Source of the DNA: Spodoptera frugiperda
Taxonomy: Eukaryota > Arthropoda > Insecta > Lepidoptera > Noctuidae
Direction: 5' to 3'
NCBI RefSeq assembly: GCF_023101765.2
Contig: NC_064234.1
Location: forward strand, 6,262,001 to 6,326,000
Length of the DNA stretch: 64,000 bases
The stretch's first letter is position 1; every line of letters starts with the position of its first letter. Below the pieces are notes generated by a model. The model was not told the origin of the DNA. It saw only the letters and a list, made by a program, of their open reading frames with translations, and ran no database searches. The translations under genes were made by a program, and so were the position numbers. Below, in pieces: positions 1 to 12,818 of this stretch.

Positions 1-2660
1 TCTTACGTACAATAAGTACGTATGAGTTTAATAGAATACAAAATATGCTGTAGAAAGAACAGGAAATATAAGATTTAATTTGTATAAAAAACACAAAAGA
101 GTTATTAAGGGTTCTAACTAAGAATACTTACTGTCGTACTCAGTCATTTAATGATTACGTAAACTTTTCTTTAGTAAGATTTTGTTCCAAAAATAATTGC
201 CAAGGACTGGGTTAAGTAACCCTTAAATGACTTGGCGTACGGCAGTTAAGTGCATTTATTTTCAAATTAAAAGAAAATCGAAATGAAGTAAATCGACGTT
301 TTAAAAACTACACCCAGAAATACAATGAATATCTCTTTAGGAAGATGGAAGAAACATGAAACTTGAATGGTTTTAGGCAGTAAATGTTAAAACATTTACT
401 GCCTAAAACCTGGATTTATTCTTTGTCCAGAAAAATAATTTCTAGAATCCTTGCCTTAATACAATGCTCTTTACACGCTGCCTGCTTATATTGTTGTAAT
501 GGTAATCAATTCAAGATCACAATAAACGTAAAAAAGTGAAGTCAATGCTATTACATGATTCTAAGGACTTGTGTTTATTATACATTGGCACTTGCTTATC
601 GTATAATGGTTGACAAACATCGTCTTATTATGCAGTTGGCATGTTTACCCGCACCTCAGATATGTTCATAGTACCGATCGTGTACTCCTGCAAAATGAAA
701 CAATTTTAGGGTTAAAAAAATGTGCATAAATATTTATGTTCAATAAATTTTGACCTGAGTTTCGAAACGTTTCGTGAATAATGTGGATAAGGTGACGCAA
801 GCTGTAGCCTTGTGGATGCGCCCCATTTCACAAGCGCTCCGGTGCACACACGGCAAGCCACTCGTTGTAATCATAAAGATACTTATGAATGTGCCCACTA
901 TTACTTTACAACAACACTAGCCACTTAATATTCATGAATGCTCCTTATCTTCACATCGCTTCATAACTGCTTCATTATCTCCAACAAAACATCACGATAT
1001 TAGCTCATAATAAAGGCATTTGCCACCTCCTTCGCATTCGAATACTTGAATGCATCAACTCGCAAAACTGAGACTCACTTTGTTGCAACTTAATTTTCCG
1101 ATCACGTTTATTCGACAAATCATCAAAATTACAAAACACGCAAATTCTGATTGTATTAATTAAAAGTCCTTGAAACTAAATTCCAATCTTTGAACACCAT
1201 AGTTTTACAAATGGTTTATTGTGTAACGTTCCATTTTGAATACGGAAATTGGATCAGATTTTTAACAAGTAAAAAATTAATAGCGTTGGCGGAAATTAGC
1301 ATCGGATAATCTTGTGCACGCAATCTATTTAAAAAAAAATATAGTTTTGATCATGGAAATCAAGTGAAATATATTTTCCGTACTCTATGGTATTATCCAA
1401 TGCAATCATGGATGTACAGGCACACCGGTCGTATTTTTTATTCCATGGTATAATGGCGCGATCGGCCACGTTCTTCGTTTGAAAAAATATTACAATTTGA
1501 AGTGATTGAACTCACAAGGTTGTGTAGTTTTTGTCGTAGGTGTTATTTTGGCATGAAATGTATAAATTATTATAATCTTGAATGTGATGCGATTTAGAAG
1601 GGCAGGTTGTCTGTGCGTGATTCTAAATAGATAAAAACTATGTAATAAGGTTATGGGTATAATATTTATTTGAATATTAGATTAAATTATTCTGTTAGGT
1701 TTATAATTATTCATGTTAAACGTGTTTGTAAATATCACTTGTATAGTTGATGTTGTACTACTACGATTGATTTTACTCACAGGAAATGTTGATGTAGACT
1801 TTTTAGATAAGAAGATACTTAATATTAATTTTCTTGAACGCTATACGAACTAGTCGCTAGACTAAAAGTCGGATACTGATCTGAAGTCAGTATAAGTACT
1901 GATATATATGACCTGTTCAACAGGATACTTGCAAGGATACCGAAGTCCGAGGATATGAGGATGTTTGCAGTTTCCCCGTTCCGCTATGTACCGTGAATTT
2001 TGATTTATTTGACGTGCACAATGTTTGTTTATATATTCTGATACTTTGTTTTTGGTTCGACAACAGATAATTCTGAAGATGCTTCTACAATTCACACGTA
2101 CGATTTCATATCACATTTAGTTGAAGTTATTTTCATTGCTCAATGTACTTATAAGTAAGTACCTTGGTATACAGTTACCTAATATATATTTTTTAATAAT
2201 TTAATCATTCAATTCGAATTCAGGGTCCTATAGTCGACTAGCCAAGGGCAACTCAAACCTAACAGTTTGCAATGATTATCTAGCCTAGAAAGAAAATTTC
2301 GAACAATAAGATTACATAATACGCGAACCGACTAATAAGGCAATACTTATGGAAATGAGTGACTGATACTCTCGTGATAATCCTTCATATTCGTCACTGT
2401 GTTTTTCCATGTACTTCAGAAAGTATTGAAAGGCAATGATCGGATCATCTCTTTTGAAAGGAATATAAATGGTGGGTGATTTAACCATCTAAGTATTGTA
2501 GTTAAACTCCTGATGTAACCCTTAACGAGGTGTTACGACACATATGACCATTTCTATTTCTAGAAGTAATTAAGAACTACACGTGATGCTTGCTTAGATG
2601 TATTGTATGCAAGTGTAATGAGGGATGCATGAAATCATGATTGCCATTCTCTAAAGTGAT
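1..2660. other. AT-rich non-coding stretch, no gene seen
   Basis: Apart from the palindrome at 369-410 there is no open frame resembling a protein, no tRNA fold and no recognisable transposon. Frames here are short and of random composition. It could be intergenic or intron of a gene lying outside the window. Confidence 0.5.
369..410. repeat. Perfect 42-bp palindrome (20-bp arms, 2-nt spacer)
   Basis: The 20 bases at 369-388 are the exact reverse complement of 391-410, separated only by AA. No transposon ends or coding potential surround it. It may be a foldback product of replication template switching or the core of a small inverted-repeat element; nothing shows that it is transcribed. Confidence 0.9.
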
Positions 2661-2833
2661 TGATCCGACGTGAAACAACGCTTGCGTTGTGTGAGTTAAC
2701 GGAGGGCCTCATTCCCAATCCCGGATTCACCAACAACCCTTAAAGGCCGGCAACGCACTTGTAAATACCTCTGGTGTTTTGGGTGTTCATGTCCATCAGG
2801 TGATCCGTCTGCTCGTTTACCGGCTTATACCAT
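2661..2833 (+). repeat. Dispersed lepidopteran repeat, copy 1 (partial)
   Basis: It shares the words AAACAACGCTTGCGTTG, AACAACCCTTAAAGGCCGGC, GGTGATCCGTCTGCTCGTTT and ACCGGCTTATA with segments at 9305-9469 (same orientation) and 56090-56370 (opposite, fuller copy). This is a common non-coding moth repeat. I cannot assign it to a named family from sequence alone. Confidence 0.7.
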
Positions 2834-5103
2834 AGAAAAGAGAGGTAAATTTTCATATTAGTCGATTTCGTTTCGCCCAAACTCCACACTCGTGTGAAGT
2901 AGATAAAACCTATTTAATTAAAAACAATACATTGTTGCATTAAGAAGATCTCACAAGCTACACACTGTTCAAAGATCAAAGTACATAAAAATGTGTTTAC
3001 CAGAATGTTTTGACGTTGTTTTGAGTCTTTCTCTTGGCCTTTTATCGTCTAGGTTGAGGTCGGTAGTGAGGTGTAACCAGATTTTTCTGGATTTTATTAT
3101 TTTGCGCTATCTGTCCCATATTTCAGTTTAGGGGTGACGACATCCATTATTGAGACTTTCGGTCATACACTCTCAGAGATCTTTCATGAACATTGATTGA
3201 TTCATCTGTACTAAGTTTAATGCGTTTGTGTTAGATGTGCTATTTGAAATATAACCTTTTTTGTGGCAGTTAATGTGTTACTATTAAACGCCATTGAGTG
3301 CAAAAGTGATTAGAATAGCGAGGGATTCGCCTTCAATAGATTTTTGTCGACAGTCACTCTTAATAATATCTATTCTTTAAAATTTAAATTAAATAATCTT
3401 TTGACCGAATCTTCATAAAGCCGGTAGTCTCATAAATCATAAAGAATAACAAAATGTCAAAGACTTCATAGTACCAGTTAATTCATTTGTAGCGTCCTTA
3501 ATAAATGTCAACAGTTTTTTTTTCTATATAAAATTAGTTACGTAGTTTTACTACGCTCGGTATACTTCGATTTGTATGAAACCGTCAGCACATGGTCTTG
3601 TCGATGAGTCTGAGTGACTCATACCAAAATACTCACTACGTAACAAATAGCTTCACATCAAGCCGTATAAGTCCACCTTATAATGGTCTCACTTTGTATG
3701 ATCTTTCCACGCCTTCAACGGTCAGTATATATTGGTTTTTTGCGTAGCTTATGTGACTATATACCTATTCCCAGTGAGGAAACTGGTCTGACGACTCCGG
3801 TAAATTACTCACACGTAGATGAATTATATAGAAATAGTAGTTAACTATTTCCATAACGCATTTGTTACGTAAACAGATTTCTAGGGATATTGCTAATAAT
3901 TCTGATAATTTTCGGACGGTTTTTCTTATTTTATTTTAGGGGAAACCACCATTAGGTTCTTAGATACTATTAGCAACTTGTAGATGTATATATGAGGAGA
4001 ACTAATAATATCAAAAATAGACTTAAGCCAATCGCAACAATAAATTATTTGGGGTTGTTAAGCTTGACATTCAACAGCAATCAATAAATAAAATCCGTCC
4101 AAATGTCATCAACTTTACCAACCTTTCAGAAACGAAGGCTCTTTCTATAAATCATTTTTTTATGACTCATCAGTTGGTGTTCCGTCCTTGGTTACCAAGG
4201 GGTTCATAGACCAATAAATCATAAACTAAATTATTACCTACGGACAAACATAGTTTATTTTTAGAATCCAATCAAAGATTTATCTCTTTTAATGCCCTAG
4301 AAGCCTTTATAGTTTATTAATACACTTTAATTGATGTTTACGATCCTGTCTTAGTTTTCTCATGTAGGTAATAAAAATTAAATTATATGTATATTGTAAC
4401 ACAGACAGACAGATATTAATATCCTGTTATTGTTTATGTATAGGTTTATAGTTACTACGCACGATATACCTATATGATGTTGGAATTATTATTATTTATT
4501 TATTTATTTAAAATATATTTTATTAATTTGTATTGTTGCTTTTGTAATGTAGAACAATCGAGGAAACGGTATGTGCTTTTAACCTTAGTACTTTGCTTTA
4601 GGGTGCAATTTTCCGAAACGTCGCCATCTTAAAATATACTTCTACATACAAAAATGTTAATTATTTTACACGTTTAGGTACAAATGTTTTTAGTTAGGTA
4701 CTTACATGAAAGCTTTTAACGAATGTACAAAATAAAAAAAAATTAAATAATTTTGGTAAAAAGGGTTGGCACTTAATACCTACCTACGACTAAACTTAGA
4801 GGTGTTTTATTTGAAATCCACTTAATTTGACTTCAACTAAATATTTGAGACACGAGACACGTCAACTTGGTCCAATGATTCATCAGTATTCGTTAAAATA
4901 TTTCCTCTACTGAGCGACTGTATTGTTTCATACCTATTATTTGTTTTATGATTGATTTAAACCGCGCTGCGCCAATAGTTATTTTACTAGACACTGTCAT
5001 AAAACTGCGAGAGCTTGTAAAAAGAAGAAAAAAGATGAATGTAAAAGTATTAAACTTGAAAATTAGTGCACAGATTTTAACTAAATCAACTCTAAAAATC
5101 ACC
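2834..5103. other. AT-rich non-coding stretch, no gene seen
   Basis: No coding signature, RNA gene or clear repeat boundary was seen. A short run of ATTT units lies near 4490-4505. Confidence 0.5.
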
Positions 5104-5186
5104 CTTTACTCCTGTAATTTAATAGAGAAAAGTCGTCTAGTTTCGAGTCACAGAGGGACTCTTCATCATAAACAGCGCGCAGCCGC
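5104..5186 (+). repeat. Dispersed repeat, copy 1 (paired with 56938-57037)
   Basis: The segment contains AGTTTCGAGTCACAGAGGGA followed by CTCTTCATCAT. It matches the reverse complement of 56938-57037 nearly base for base across about 80 bases, including the GC-rich end. No coding potential; probably a fragment of a mobile element. Confidence 0.7.
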
Positions 5187-7770
5187 AAGTTAGTTATTAT
5201 AAAAATATATTCACAGATTTTAATGGAATCTTCTATACAGATAGACCGGTATTGACATTCAAATTATTATGACAATTTTATAGTTAGTAACTTACTTACA
5301 TACGGTAACATTCCTACACATAAAAACAACACATGATTATAACCAGCAAAAAAAATTATGAGAGCACGGATTTAATTACATAGCCGATTAGATTTTCGCT
5401 CTATTTGCCGGCAAACAGCAACTGAAATGGTTTATTTATAAATCTCGTATCTCGACTCGGCACAAGGTGAGACAAGTGTTAATTAAAATAAATTCTAATT
5501 ATGTGAAACCGAACAAAGCAGACAACGTCACATCCTGGCTGAAACGAGAAATTTTCATGATTACACAATTATATGAATATTCAATGGCACACAGAGAACT
5601 GGAAAACACTGTTTCCTAGATTATTTCAATGGGAAATTAACATTTTTAAGATCTTAGGTTTAAAGTATACATACCAATTTCTATCTTCTCTAAATATAAG
5701 TACATGAAATGGAACTTATAATAATTATTTAAAAAAAAAAACGAAAACACGTAATGCAACACCTAAACTGCTGAACCGATTATAATGAGATTAGAAGAAA
5801 TCCTTGTAAAATACAAGGATGAACAATGTCCAACAGTTGTTCTTACCATGACAACCAACGAGGTAATCTTTAAATGTAATGTTTTATTTACCTTTTATAT
5901 AAACAATTTACCTACACCTAATCAAAGTAGCGCCGTACTGTAACTGCCTTGGCCCTATTAGCCAGTCCATTTATCCTCAAACCATAGAGGCTTATCTTCC
6001 GCCATAGACCACACTAGGCTCGTTATTTTGTATTCGCGAGAACAGATTTCCGCTTGCCGATATTATTAACATTTGACCCCGAATTGGTTGAGTATTGTCC
6101 AATACTAACTGCAGAATATGCTGCTACTCATACTAATATATCATTTAAAATCGATTCGTGGATTCCTGTATCACCGTCGAGATTTCCGCAGTGGCTATTC
6201 TTTATTCCGGTCTCAAATTTTTTTTTTCGACATCGATTTATCGGAAACGATATTCACGAACGTTTGGTTCAAAAGAAACGTCTGAAGTCAATAATATTGG
6301 TCGACTTTGTAACAGGAAAACGATAATTGATTGGTCTAAACTGCGTGCTAAATGGCGCTAACATGGTCAAAATCATACACACACTGCTTCGCTGAGAGAA
6401 GTTGTCTCAAACTCAAACTGAGTTATTCAGTTGCTCTTTAACATAGCAACTGCAACTACAACAGGCAGGTGCAGGCTTGAAGTCACGACATTTAAAACCC
6501 TCGAGCCAGCAAGGCTACGCCAAACCGCAACTGACAGTTGTATGAACCTTCAAAACAATGCGAGCGGTTACAATAACAATGGGGAGGTTGCCTCGGTCAG
6601 AAGTGAATTGTGTTGACTCATTTATCTAATAGGTACCTATGTAAAACGTTTTCAATTGTAACTCTATTCATAGATTTCGTTAAATTACTTTAATGAACTA
6701 CGAATTACGATGGGTGACACATGTTTTATTCTTTCCTTCATAGCGTTTGTATGGGTGTTGTCATTATTTTTAGTTGTGCTTGTTTTGCCTTAATTTATCA
6801 GTGAAAACAGAGGTATTTATAATACGTAGCTACGTACGTGCCAATTATACAGCGTACGTACTTACTTACATTCTGAAAAAAAAGTGACGAGCTAGATTAT
6901 TTAATTGCGCACACCTCTATTACGCAACATGTTTACCGGCGAGCTTCATAATATACTAGTACCTACCTACGGTATAGTTATGGTAATTCGTCAGCTATGG
7001 ACCATGCCGATGGCCCGTAAGGCATGTGGCGTGCCTGCACGACCGTTTCCTATGGCTAACGGCCTATTGTGAAACTTTTGGGACATCTGTTTGTGTCTGC
7101 TCATAACATTACGAAAGACGACTTAGCATTGACACGTACTTACATACGTAAATAGAATATTTACTTAGAAAGGGACTTGTCAAGTACACAGGTGTTACTA
7201 TGACCTAAGCAGAAAATGTTACCTACTTACTCGTTACTTACATACTCACTTATCGCCAGTCAGTGATATGCTAAAATTTGTAAAATCAAGATACAAACAA
7301 CTAACAATAAACGTCACTCGTCATAAATGTATGTACAAACTTATATAATTGTCTTCATGCAACACTTAAGGAATTGCGTAAACAACATTCTAATTGTAGT
7401 TAAAGGTTAACAAAATCGAACGTAACCTAGCTGCTAACAAAGTGACTTTTAGATTCAAATTTGTGGATAGAATTTTCATAGACTTTCTCATAATTTTAAC
7501 TAGTAAACATTCTGAGTCATACTCGTAATAATTTTTATATTCTTAAAAGATACATAGACGAGTTGCCGGGACAGCTGTACTAACAGTAACACCTGCGCAG
7601 AACCAAACACTACCCTGCGTCATCTGGACAATTTGGACAGCGCAGCACTACGAGCCGTTCAATAACATTACATTCATTAAGTTAAAATATTCATAGAACA
7701 CAACACTACCTATTGACGTTGGCGCCGACCACATGTGTCACTGCTTGAATGAAATTCATTTGACGCTTAC
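5187..7770. other. Non-coding stretch, no gene seen
   Basis: Open frames near 6054-6361 and 6431-6616 show low-complexity or random composition, lack family motifs and overlap one another. I see no supported gene. Confidence 0.5.
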
Positions 7771-8522
7771 TTACCGACTTTAATATAATTTTATTCGTTA
7801 AAAAAAAGTCGGTTAAAATTCTCTATCTCAATAACTACTTTATTTATTTGTATTGTCACAGTCACTTAATTAACTTTATAATGATTTCTATGTGAGTATG
7901 AAGTTCCATTGACCATTTCTAGTCTTCTTCATCAGTTCCACCTCTTCAAAGGTTACTTTTTGACTGTAAATGCTTCAATTCTAGATGAATATACCAAAAT
8001 CACTATATAGTTCCTTATAATATTTGAGGAGTTCCCTCGATTTCTCTAAGATCCCATCATCAGATCCTAACTTGGTGACAATGGGACCACCTCAGAACTA
8101 TCTACTTTCGAACAAAAAAAGAATTTTGAAAATCCGTCGACAATTGACGGAGTATAACTCTTTTGTGATTTCTATGTGAGTATGAAGTTCCATTGGCCAT
8201 TTCTGGTCTTCTTCATCAGTTCCACCTCTTCAAAGGTTACTTTTTGACAGTAAATGCTTCAATTCTAGATGAATATACCAAAATCACTATATAGTTCCTT
8301 ATAATATTTGAGGAGTTCCCTCGATTTCTCTAAGATCCCATCATCAGATCCTAACTTGGTGACAATGGGACCACCTCAGAACTATCTACTTTCGAACAAA
8401 AAAGAATTTTGAAAATCCGTCGACAATTGACGGAGTATTCGATGAACAAACATACAAAAAAAAAAAAAAAAAACATACAAACAGCCGAACATAGTACCTC
8501 CTCCTTTTTGTGAAGTCGGTAA
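7771..8522. mobile_element. Non-autonomous element with TTACCGACTT terminal inverted repeats
   Basis: The left end TTACCGACTT (7771-7780) is the reverse complement of the right end AAGTCGGTAA (8513-8522). Inside are two tandem copies of a 284-bp unit and, near the right end, an A-rich run of about 18 A. Nothing is coding. The layout suggests a MITE-like DNA element or other moth repeat with an internal duplication. A related short pair, AAAGTCGG...CCGACTTT, occurs near 39748-39791. Confidence 0.55.
7882..8438 (+). repeat. Near-identical direct tandem duplication, unit about 284 bp, two copies
   Basis: Unit 1 (7882-8165) and unit 2 (8166-8438, slightly shorter at its end) differ at about four sites by eye. 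These are GACC/GGCC and CTAGTC/CTGGTC near the start, GACTG/GACAG, and one A in an A-run. That low divergence points to recent duplication inside the surrounding inverted-repeat element. Confidence 0.9.
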
Positions 8523-9304
8523 AAATGTAGAAATAGAGTGAGTCAGCGAAAGCTTTAGTTTATGAAAAACAAAAGTATATTAATAGAGCAGCGTGTGTGT
8601 AACAATAGGTTGTTAATTAAGTGGCTTAAGAGAACAATATATAGAGCTACCAACTTCTTGTTTAATGTTATTGCATACAAAACGTGTACAATAGGTAAAT
8701 ACTTATGGAAAAACGATAAAATGCCACCGCTTATCACGTGGCGCGAATGGAAAAAGAGAGTATTGTGAACTCATAGGCGATACATTTATCGCAATATACA
8801 AGAATATTTGATCGAAAACCAAAGCCTACTGTGATTTTTAGTAGATATTTTAACATCATTTAGATTTGAAAAATAAGTAGCTACGAAACGGTCAAGTGCT
8901 GTGTAAGACATAATATTATTATGTACGTAAAATAAATAAAAAATGTGTTTTCGTCCGGAGAATAGTAAATAAGATCATAACTTTTAAAACATTAACATAC
9001 AACACGTTGATCATTTCTTACAGTAAATAAAGCTATAAGGTACAAACAACATTCTCATTAAGCCACCATAACTTATAAACGCGCGTTACAAATCCGTAAA
9101 CGTAAACCAATTTCATAGAGGTTAACGTACTACAATGAGCTAGTTTCATCGAAATTACGCACGGATTTATTAGTAAACGCAATCAGGTATTCATGGCGGT
9201 TATTTATGAAGTGTTGATGAAATAACTACGTATTAAGTATTTTCTGTAATAAAATGCTGAAAAGGCACGCATTATTGTTATAATTTGCGTAGAATAAGTG
9301 TCGG
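8523..9304. other. Non-coding stretch, no gene seen
   Basis: Opposed overlapping frames of 60-68 codons at 8555-8768 are AT-rich and featureless. No RNA gene or repeat boundary recognised. Confidence 0.5.
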
Positions 9305-9469
9305 AGGGCCATGCTTCGGCACAAATGGGCCGGATCGACCGGAGTGATACCACGGTCTTGAGAAAACCGACCTGAAACAACGCTTGCGTTGCGTTTCATT
9401 GTCTAGTTAGGTTACCGGCCTAATTACCCCCTTCCCACGATGCGTGTGCTCGTTTACCGGCTTATATCC
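9305..9469 (+). repeat. Dispersed lepidopteran repeat, copy 2 (partial)
   Basis: Shares GTGATACCACGG, AACAACGCTTGCGTTG and CTCGTTTACCGGCTTATA with the copies at 2661-2833 and (inverted) 56090-56370. The central part found in the other copies is missing here. Confidence 0.7.
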
Positions 9470-10674
9470 TAGTATACCTTCTCAGGTATAAGTACCTTCA
9501 ACTTTGTCTGTGAATAAAATACGTAGCACCCGTTTAATTAATACAACGTGTCGGAACACTACAACAAATATGTTACTTAAACAATTATCTATCCTATTTC
9601 AATATTGTTATCGTTTTCAATGATGAAATTGTAGTTGTATTGAGCGTGTCTAAGCTAGAGTAAACCAATGTTCTATTAGCTACTGTTAAACATATTTGAT
9701 TTGGACATAACGATCGCTAACGCCACGACCAGTCTGAGGCCATTGGGCAAACATTGGAAAAGTACGGTAGAGACTGGCAGTACGCGTGCACGATTCAGTG
9801 ACTAGCACTTCTAACCTGCGGATATCCATAAAACAGACTTGAAAAATAAACCTTAACGCTAAAGAAATAGAAGTGTATGAAAACCTTCAAAAGGGCTTTG
9901 GTTTGTAACGTCGACTGTTATTTTTCTTGGCGATCAATTGTGCGTTGTGCGGCCAGTATCTACTTACCTATGTTGTTGTTTTTTACTGTCACGGCCATAA
10001 AAAAAGTAGATTTGAAAAAAAGAACTGTTATCTAGTTTCGTACTTCGCACGTGCACCGTAATTCGATAAATAACAGGTTTTATGTTATTTTTGAAGTACA
10101 ATGCAGAATGTCTACAGAAATAGGTAATAAATTACGTATTTAATTAGTAAGTCAACAACGTGTTGCACTGCATACCTAATCAGTTCACAAATGGGAGGAG
10201 TGTTTTAAAAAACTACTGATGGTATATAAGAGCGTATTTTCGTAAATTGTAAAATAATATTAAAGTTAAAATGGTCGTAAACATCTAAATGTCTTTCTCT
10301 TTCTTAGTTCTATAAATACGTAAAAAATATCTTAAGTTTCGACTTTAGTCCTCTTGTCTCTTCTACTACTTCTAGCAAGTTCTTTTTCTTCGGTTATGTC
10401 GGTACAAGACTACTATTTTAATTTCTAAACTAATTATAGTTTAGATATTATCGTCTTAAAATATATGTGCCATTTTCACCTCATTTAAAAACCAAAAACA
10501 TTAAAATAAATTATATACTTTATTTAAATCCGTTTCTTACGTTAATCGCATTAGCAGATGTTTGAAGACTATTATTTGATGAAAATAACAATTCTGAATC
10601 TATTTATAGTAAAAACATCTTGTTATGTTAACAATACAGTAAGATTTTTAGTTTTAATTCCGCTTATACATACA
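9470..10674. other. AT-rich non-coding stretch left of the Helitron
   Basis: No coding, RNA or repeat signature was found. It ends with the A at 10674 that forms the left half of the Helitron AT target. Confidence 0.5.
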
Positions 10675-10765
10675 CTAGCTTCCGCCCGCGGCTTCGCCCG
10701 CGTGAAATTAGTTTTTGTCAATCCTGGTCCTTTATGTCTAAGAGACTCTTACAGGGGCCAGCCTC

Positions 10766-10824
10766 ACGTTGTGTACAAAAATATTTTTAAATGACCTAAT
10801 TTAAAACATTTTTGTACACAACGT
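10766..10824. repeat. 22-bp inverted repeat across the end of the Helitron helicase frame
   Basis: Arms at 10766-10787 and 10803-10824 are reverse complements with one mismatch. The right arm is helicase coding sequence encoding the last residues; the left arm lies beyond the stop codon. The symmetry suggests a short inverted duplication of the 3' coding end. Confidence 0.85.
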
Positions 10825-11335
10825 TTGCTGTTTTGTTATCATTTGTTAAAATGTGGAGATTGTTTGGACTCGACACTCGCGAGCAGGCCACGTACAGTTG
10901 GCCATGCGAAAAACAGTTTTTCTCTAAATGGACACCTGCTACTTTAAGTGTTTGCCCTTGCGCTTTGTTAATGGTCATTGCGAAGGCTGGTTTGAGGGGA
11001 AACTGGATTCTTTTAAACTGAAACGGTAAATCTGTAGGGATCATGGGTATGCGTGGAATCAAAACTTCTTCATCTTTAGCTATACCTGTCATTATAATTG
11101 CTCCAATAATATTGCGTCCTAGCTGCGTAATTTGCAATCGAGTCCCGTTGCATAGTCTCGGCGCTTCGAGATTTCTCATTAATAAAACTGGAACCCCAAC
11201 TTTCAGTCTCAGCTTATGAGACGGCACTCCTGACAGCTCTAGTCTCAGCAGCTCTTTGAGCCGCGTGACGCTCGGCATCAATGACTTGGCGAGCTTGGGT
11301 CTGCTGAGGGGTCTCTGCAGCCCTTTGTGCAGCAT
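10796..11335 (-). pseudogene. Helitron helicase C-terminal remnant (PIF1-like)
   Basis: The 179-codon frame contains, from about residue 55, sequence typical of the end of a Helitron RepHel protein: SGVPSHKLRLKVGVP, LMRNLEAPRLCNGTRL, AMTINKAQGQTL (helicase motif V region) and QLYVACSRVS (motif VI region). Walker A and B motifs and the HUH nuclease are absent. The first roughly 50 codons read through the N-terminal coding piece in another frame and are probably not natural protein. The stop lies 118 bases before the element's terminal CTAG, as expected for the true C terminus. It is therefore a deletion derivative of the transposase gene with no activity expected. Confidence 0.85.
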
Positions 11336-11561
11336 GACGATCAGCGTCTAAATTATGACGGGTCTGCGTGTGCTCAAAAGTTTCAGCAGCCCTTTGAGCT
11401 GCGTGACGCTCGGCATCTAAAGTCCGACGGATCTGTGAATCCTCTTCTGATTCCAGTGATCTAGCAAGTTTAGCAGCCCGAGCTCTGCTAGAGCTATTAG
11501 CTAAATTGGACTTTCGTTTGCGAGGCATCGTAGAAAAACAAAAATGAAATGAGTCGAACAA
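11214..11561 (-). pseudogene. Helitron N-terminal coding piece with DAERHAAQRAAET repeats
   Basis: This frame probably starts at the second Met (MPRKRKSN, about 11528). It encodes a basic leader followed by three copies of a unit resembling D-A-E-R-H-A-A-Q-R-A-A-E-T, spaced 26-27 residues. Comparable repeats occur in the N-terminal region of insect Helitron proteins. It runs into the helicase remnant in a different frame near 11215-11235, where the central part of the gene has been lost, and stops a few codons later. What it would bind or do is unknown. Confidence 0.7.
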
Positions 11562-12790
11562 AACAGATGTACAGATTAAGATTTATTATATTAAAAAAAC
11601 CTTTAATAAGCACCTACTCGGTAAAAATGATGCGCTCATCCCACGGCGATGTCAATTAAACACATCGTCCGTCACGTTTAAATGGAAAAAAAGTAACTAA
11701 GAAATTAAATTATCAATATTTATTTACAACCAATGCATAAAAAAGTAGGAGGTTAGTAGCTTAGGTTAGTTTTACACCTACTACGACCTCTTAGATTAAT
11801 TAAAAAAAGGAAATAAAAGCAAATCGGATTTTTTTAAAGTAACGGAAACTATCTTACCTACTTTTAACTATGAACTAAAAGAAATATCAAGTATGTACAA
11901 AATTAATTTACAGGACCTAATTAATAAAAAACACTTAAAAAGTTATACGAAACAAAAAAAAATAATTTTACTGGATCGAAAAATGTAATTCTCTATAGCG
12001 CAAATTTCTCTAATCGCATGCGTCCGACAACGACGTCTGCCCTCACGTGTCTGCCCGTTCGGGTAGGCATAGTTAGATTCGTGCGCTCCCCCACCACACG
12101 ACAGCGCCGCGCCGTTGCCTGCCGCAGATGCCGCCACACTTCGGCGAATGTGCGCGACGACGACCGACGGCAGCGGCGGCGATGCAGAGTATTCGTTAAA
12201 AGGAATTTAAACTTCAAAAACGAACTTTTTTGTAACTTGATACACCCAAAACTTCTAAATTACATGTTCCTAGGTTCAGTGATTAAGATTTCGTATACAA
12301 AAAGTTTGGCTTTGTAGTTCCAGTTCCGAATCCGTTCCGTTCGAATTTCGGGAATTCCGTTTGTAGAAAAATTCTGCACATCCTTTGAGACCTACGTACC
12401 AAGATTCATGGTCTTATCTTCAATTCAACCCCTATTTCACCCCCAAACTGGTAAAAATTTCAAAATGCTAGAACAAACGATTTTTTGTTTCTTATGACGT
12501 GATATTTGACGAACTTGCATACTAACTTTCAACCCTTATTTCACCCCTTAACTGGTCGAAATTTCAAAAATGCTAGAACAAATGTTTAATGATTTCTTAT
12601 CAAGTGCTTAAATATAAAGTTTCATGGTTTTATCTTTTAAAATTAAGAAATCCCATACAAACTTTCAACCTCTATTTCAACCCCTTCATCCCTTTTTTTC
12701 GAAATAAAAAGTAGCCTATGTTCAGGGTCTAAAGATTGTCTGTACCAAATTTCATCAAAATCGGTTGCGAGGTTTAAGCGGGAAAGCGTA

Positions 12791-12818
12791 ACAGACAGAC
12801 AGACAGACAGACAGACAG
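12791..12818 (+). repeat. (ACAG)n microsatellite at the Helitron 5' end
   Basis: Seven consecutive ACAG units lie about 30 bases inside the right (5') end of the Helitron. Tetranucleotide runs at this position are frequent in moth Helitrons. Confidence 0.9.

Noticed and set aside
12018..12317. 99-codon Arg-rich frame and its opposite-strand counterparts
   Set aside because: They lie in the GC-rich leader of the Helitron, overlap on both strands and lack any family signature.
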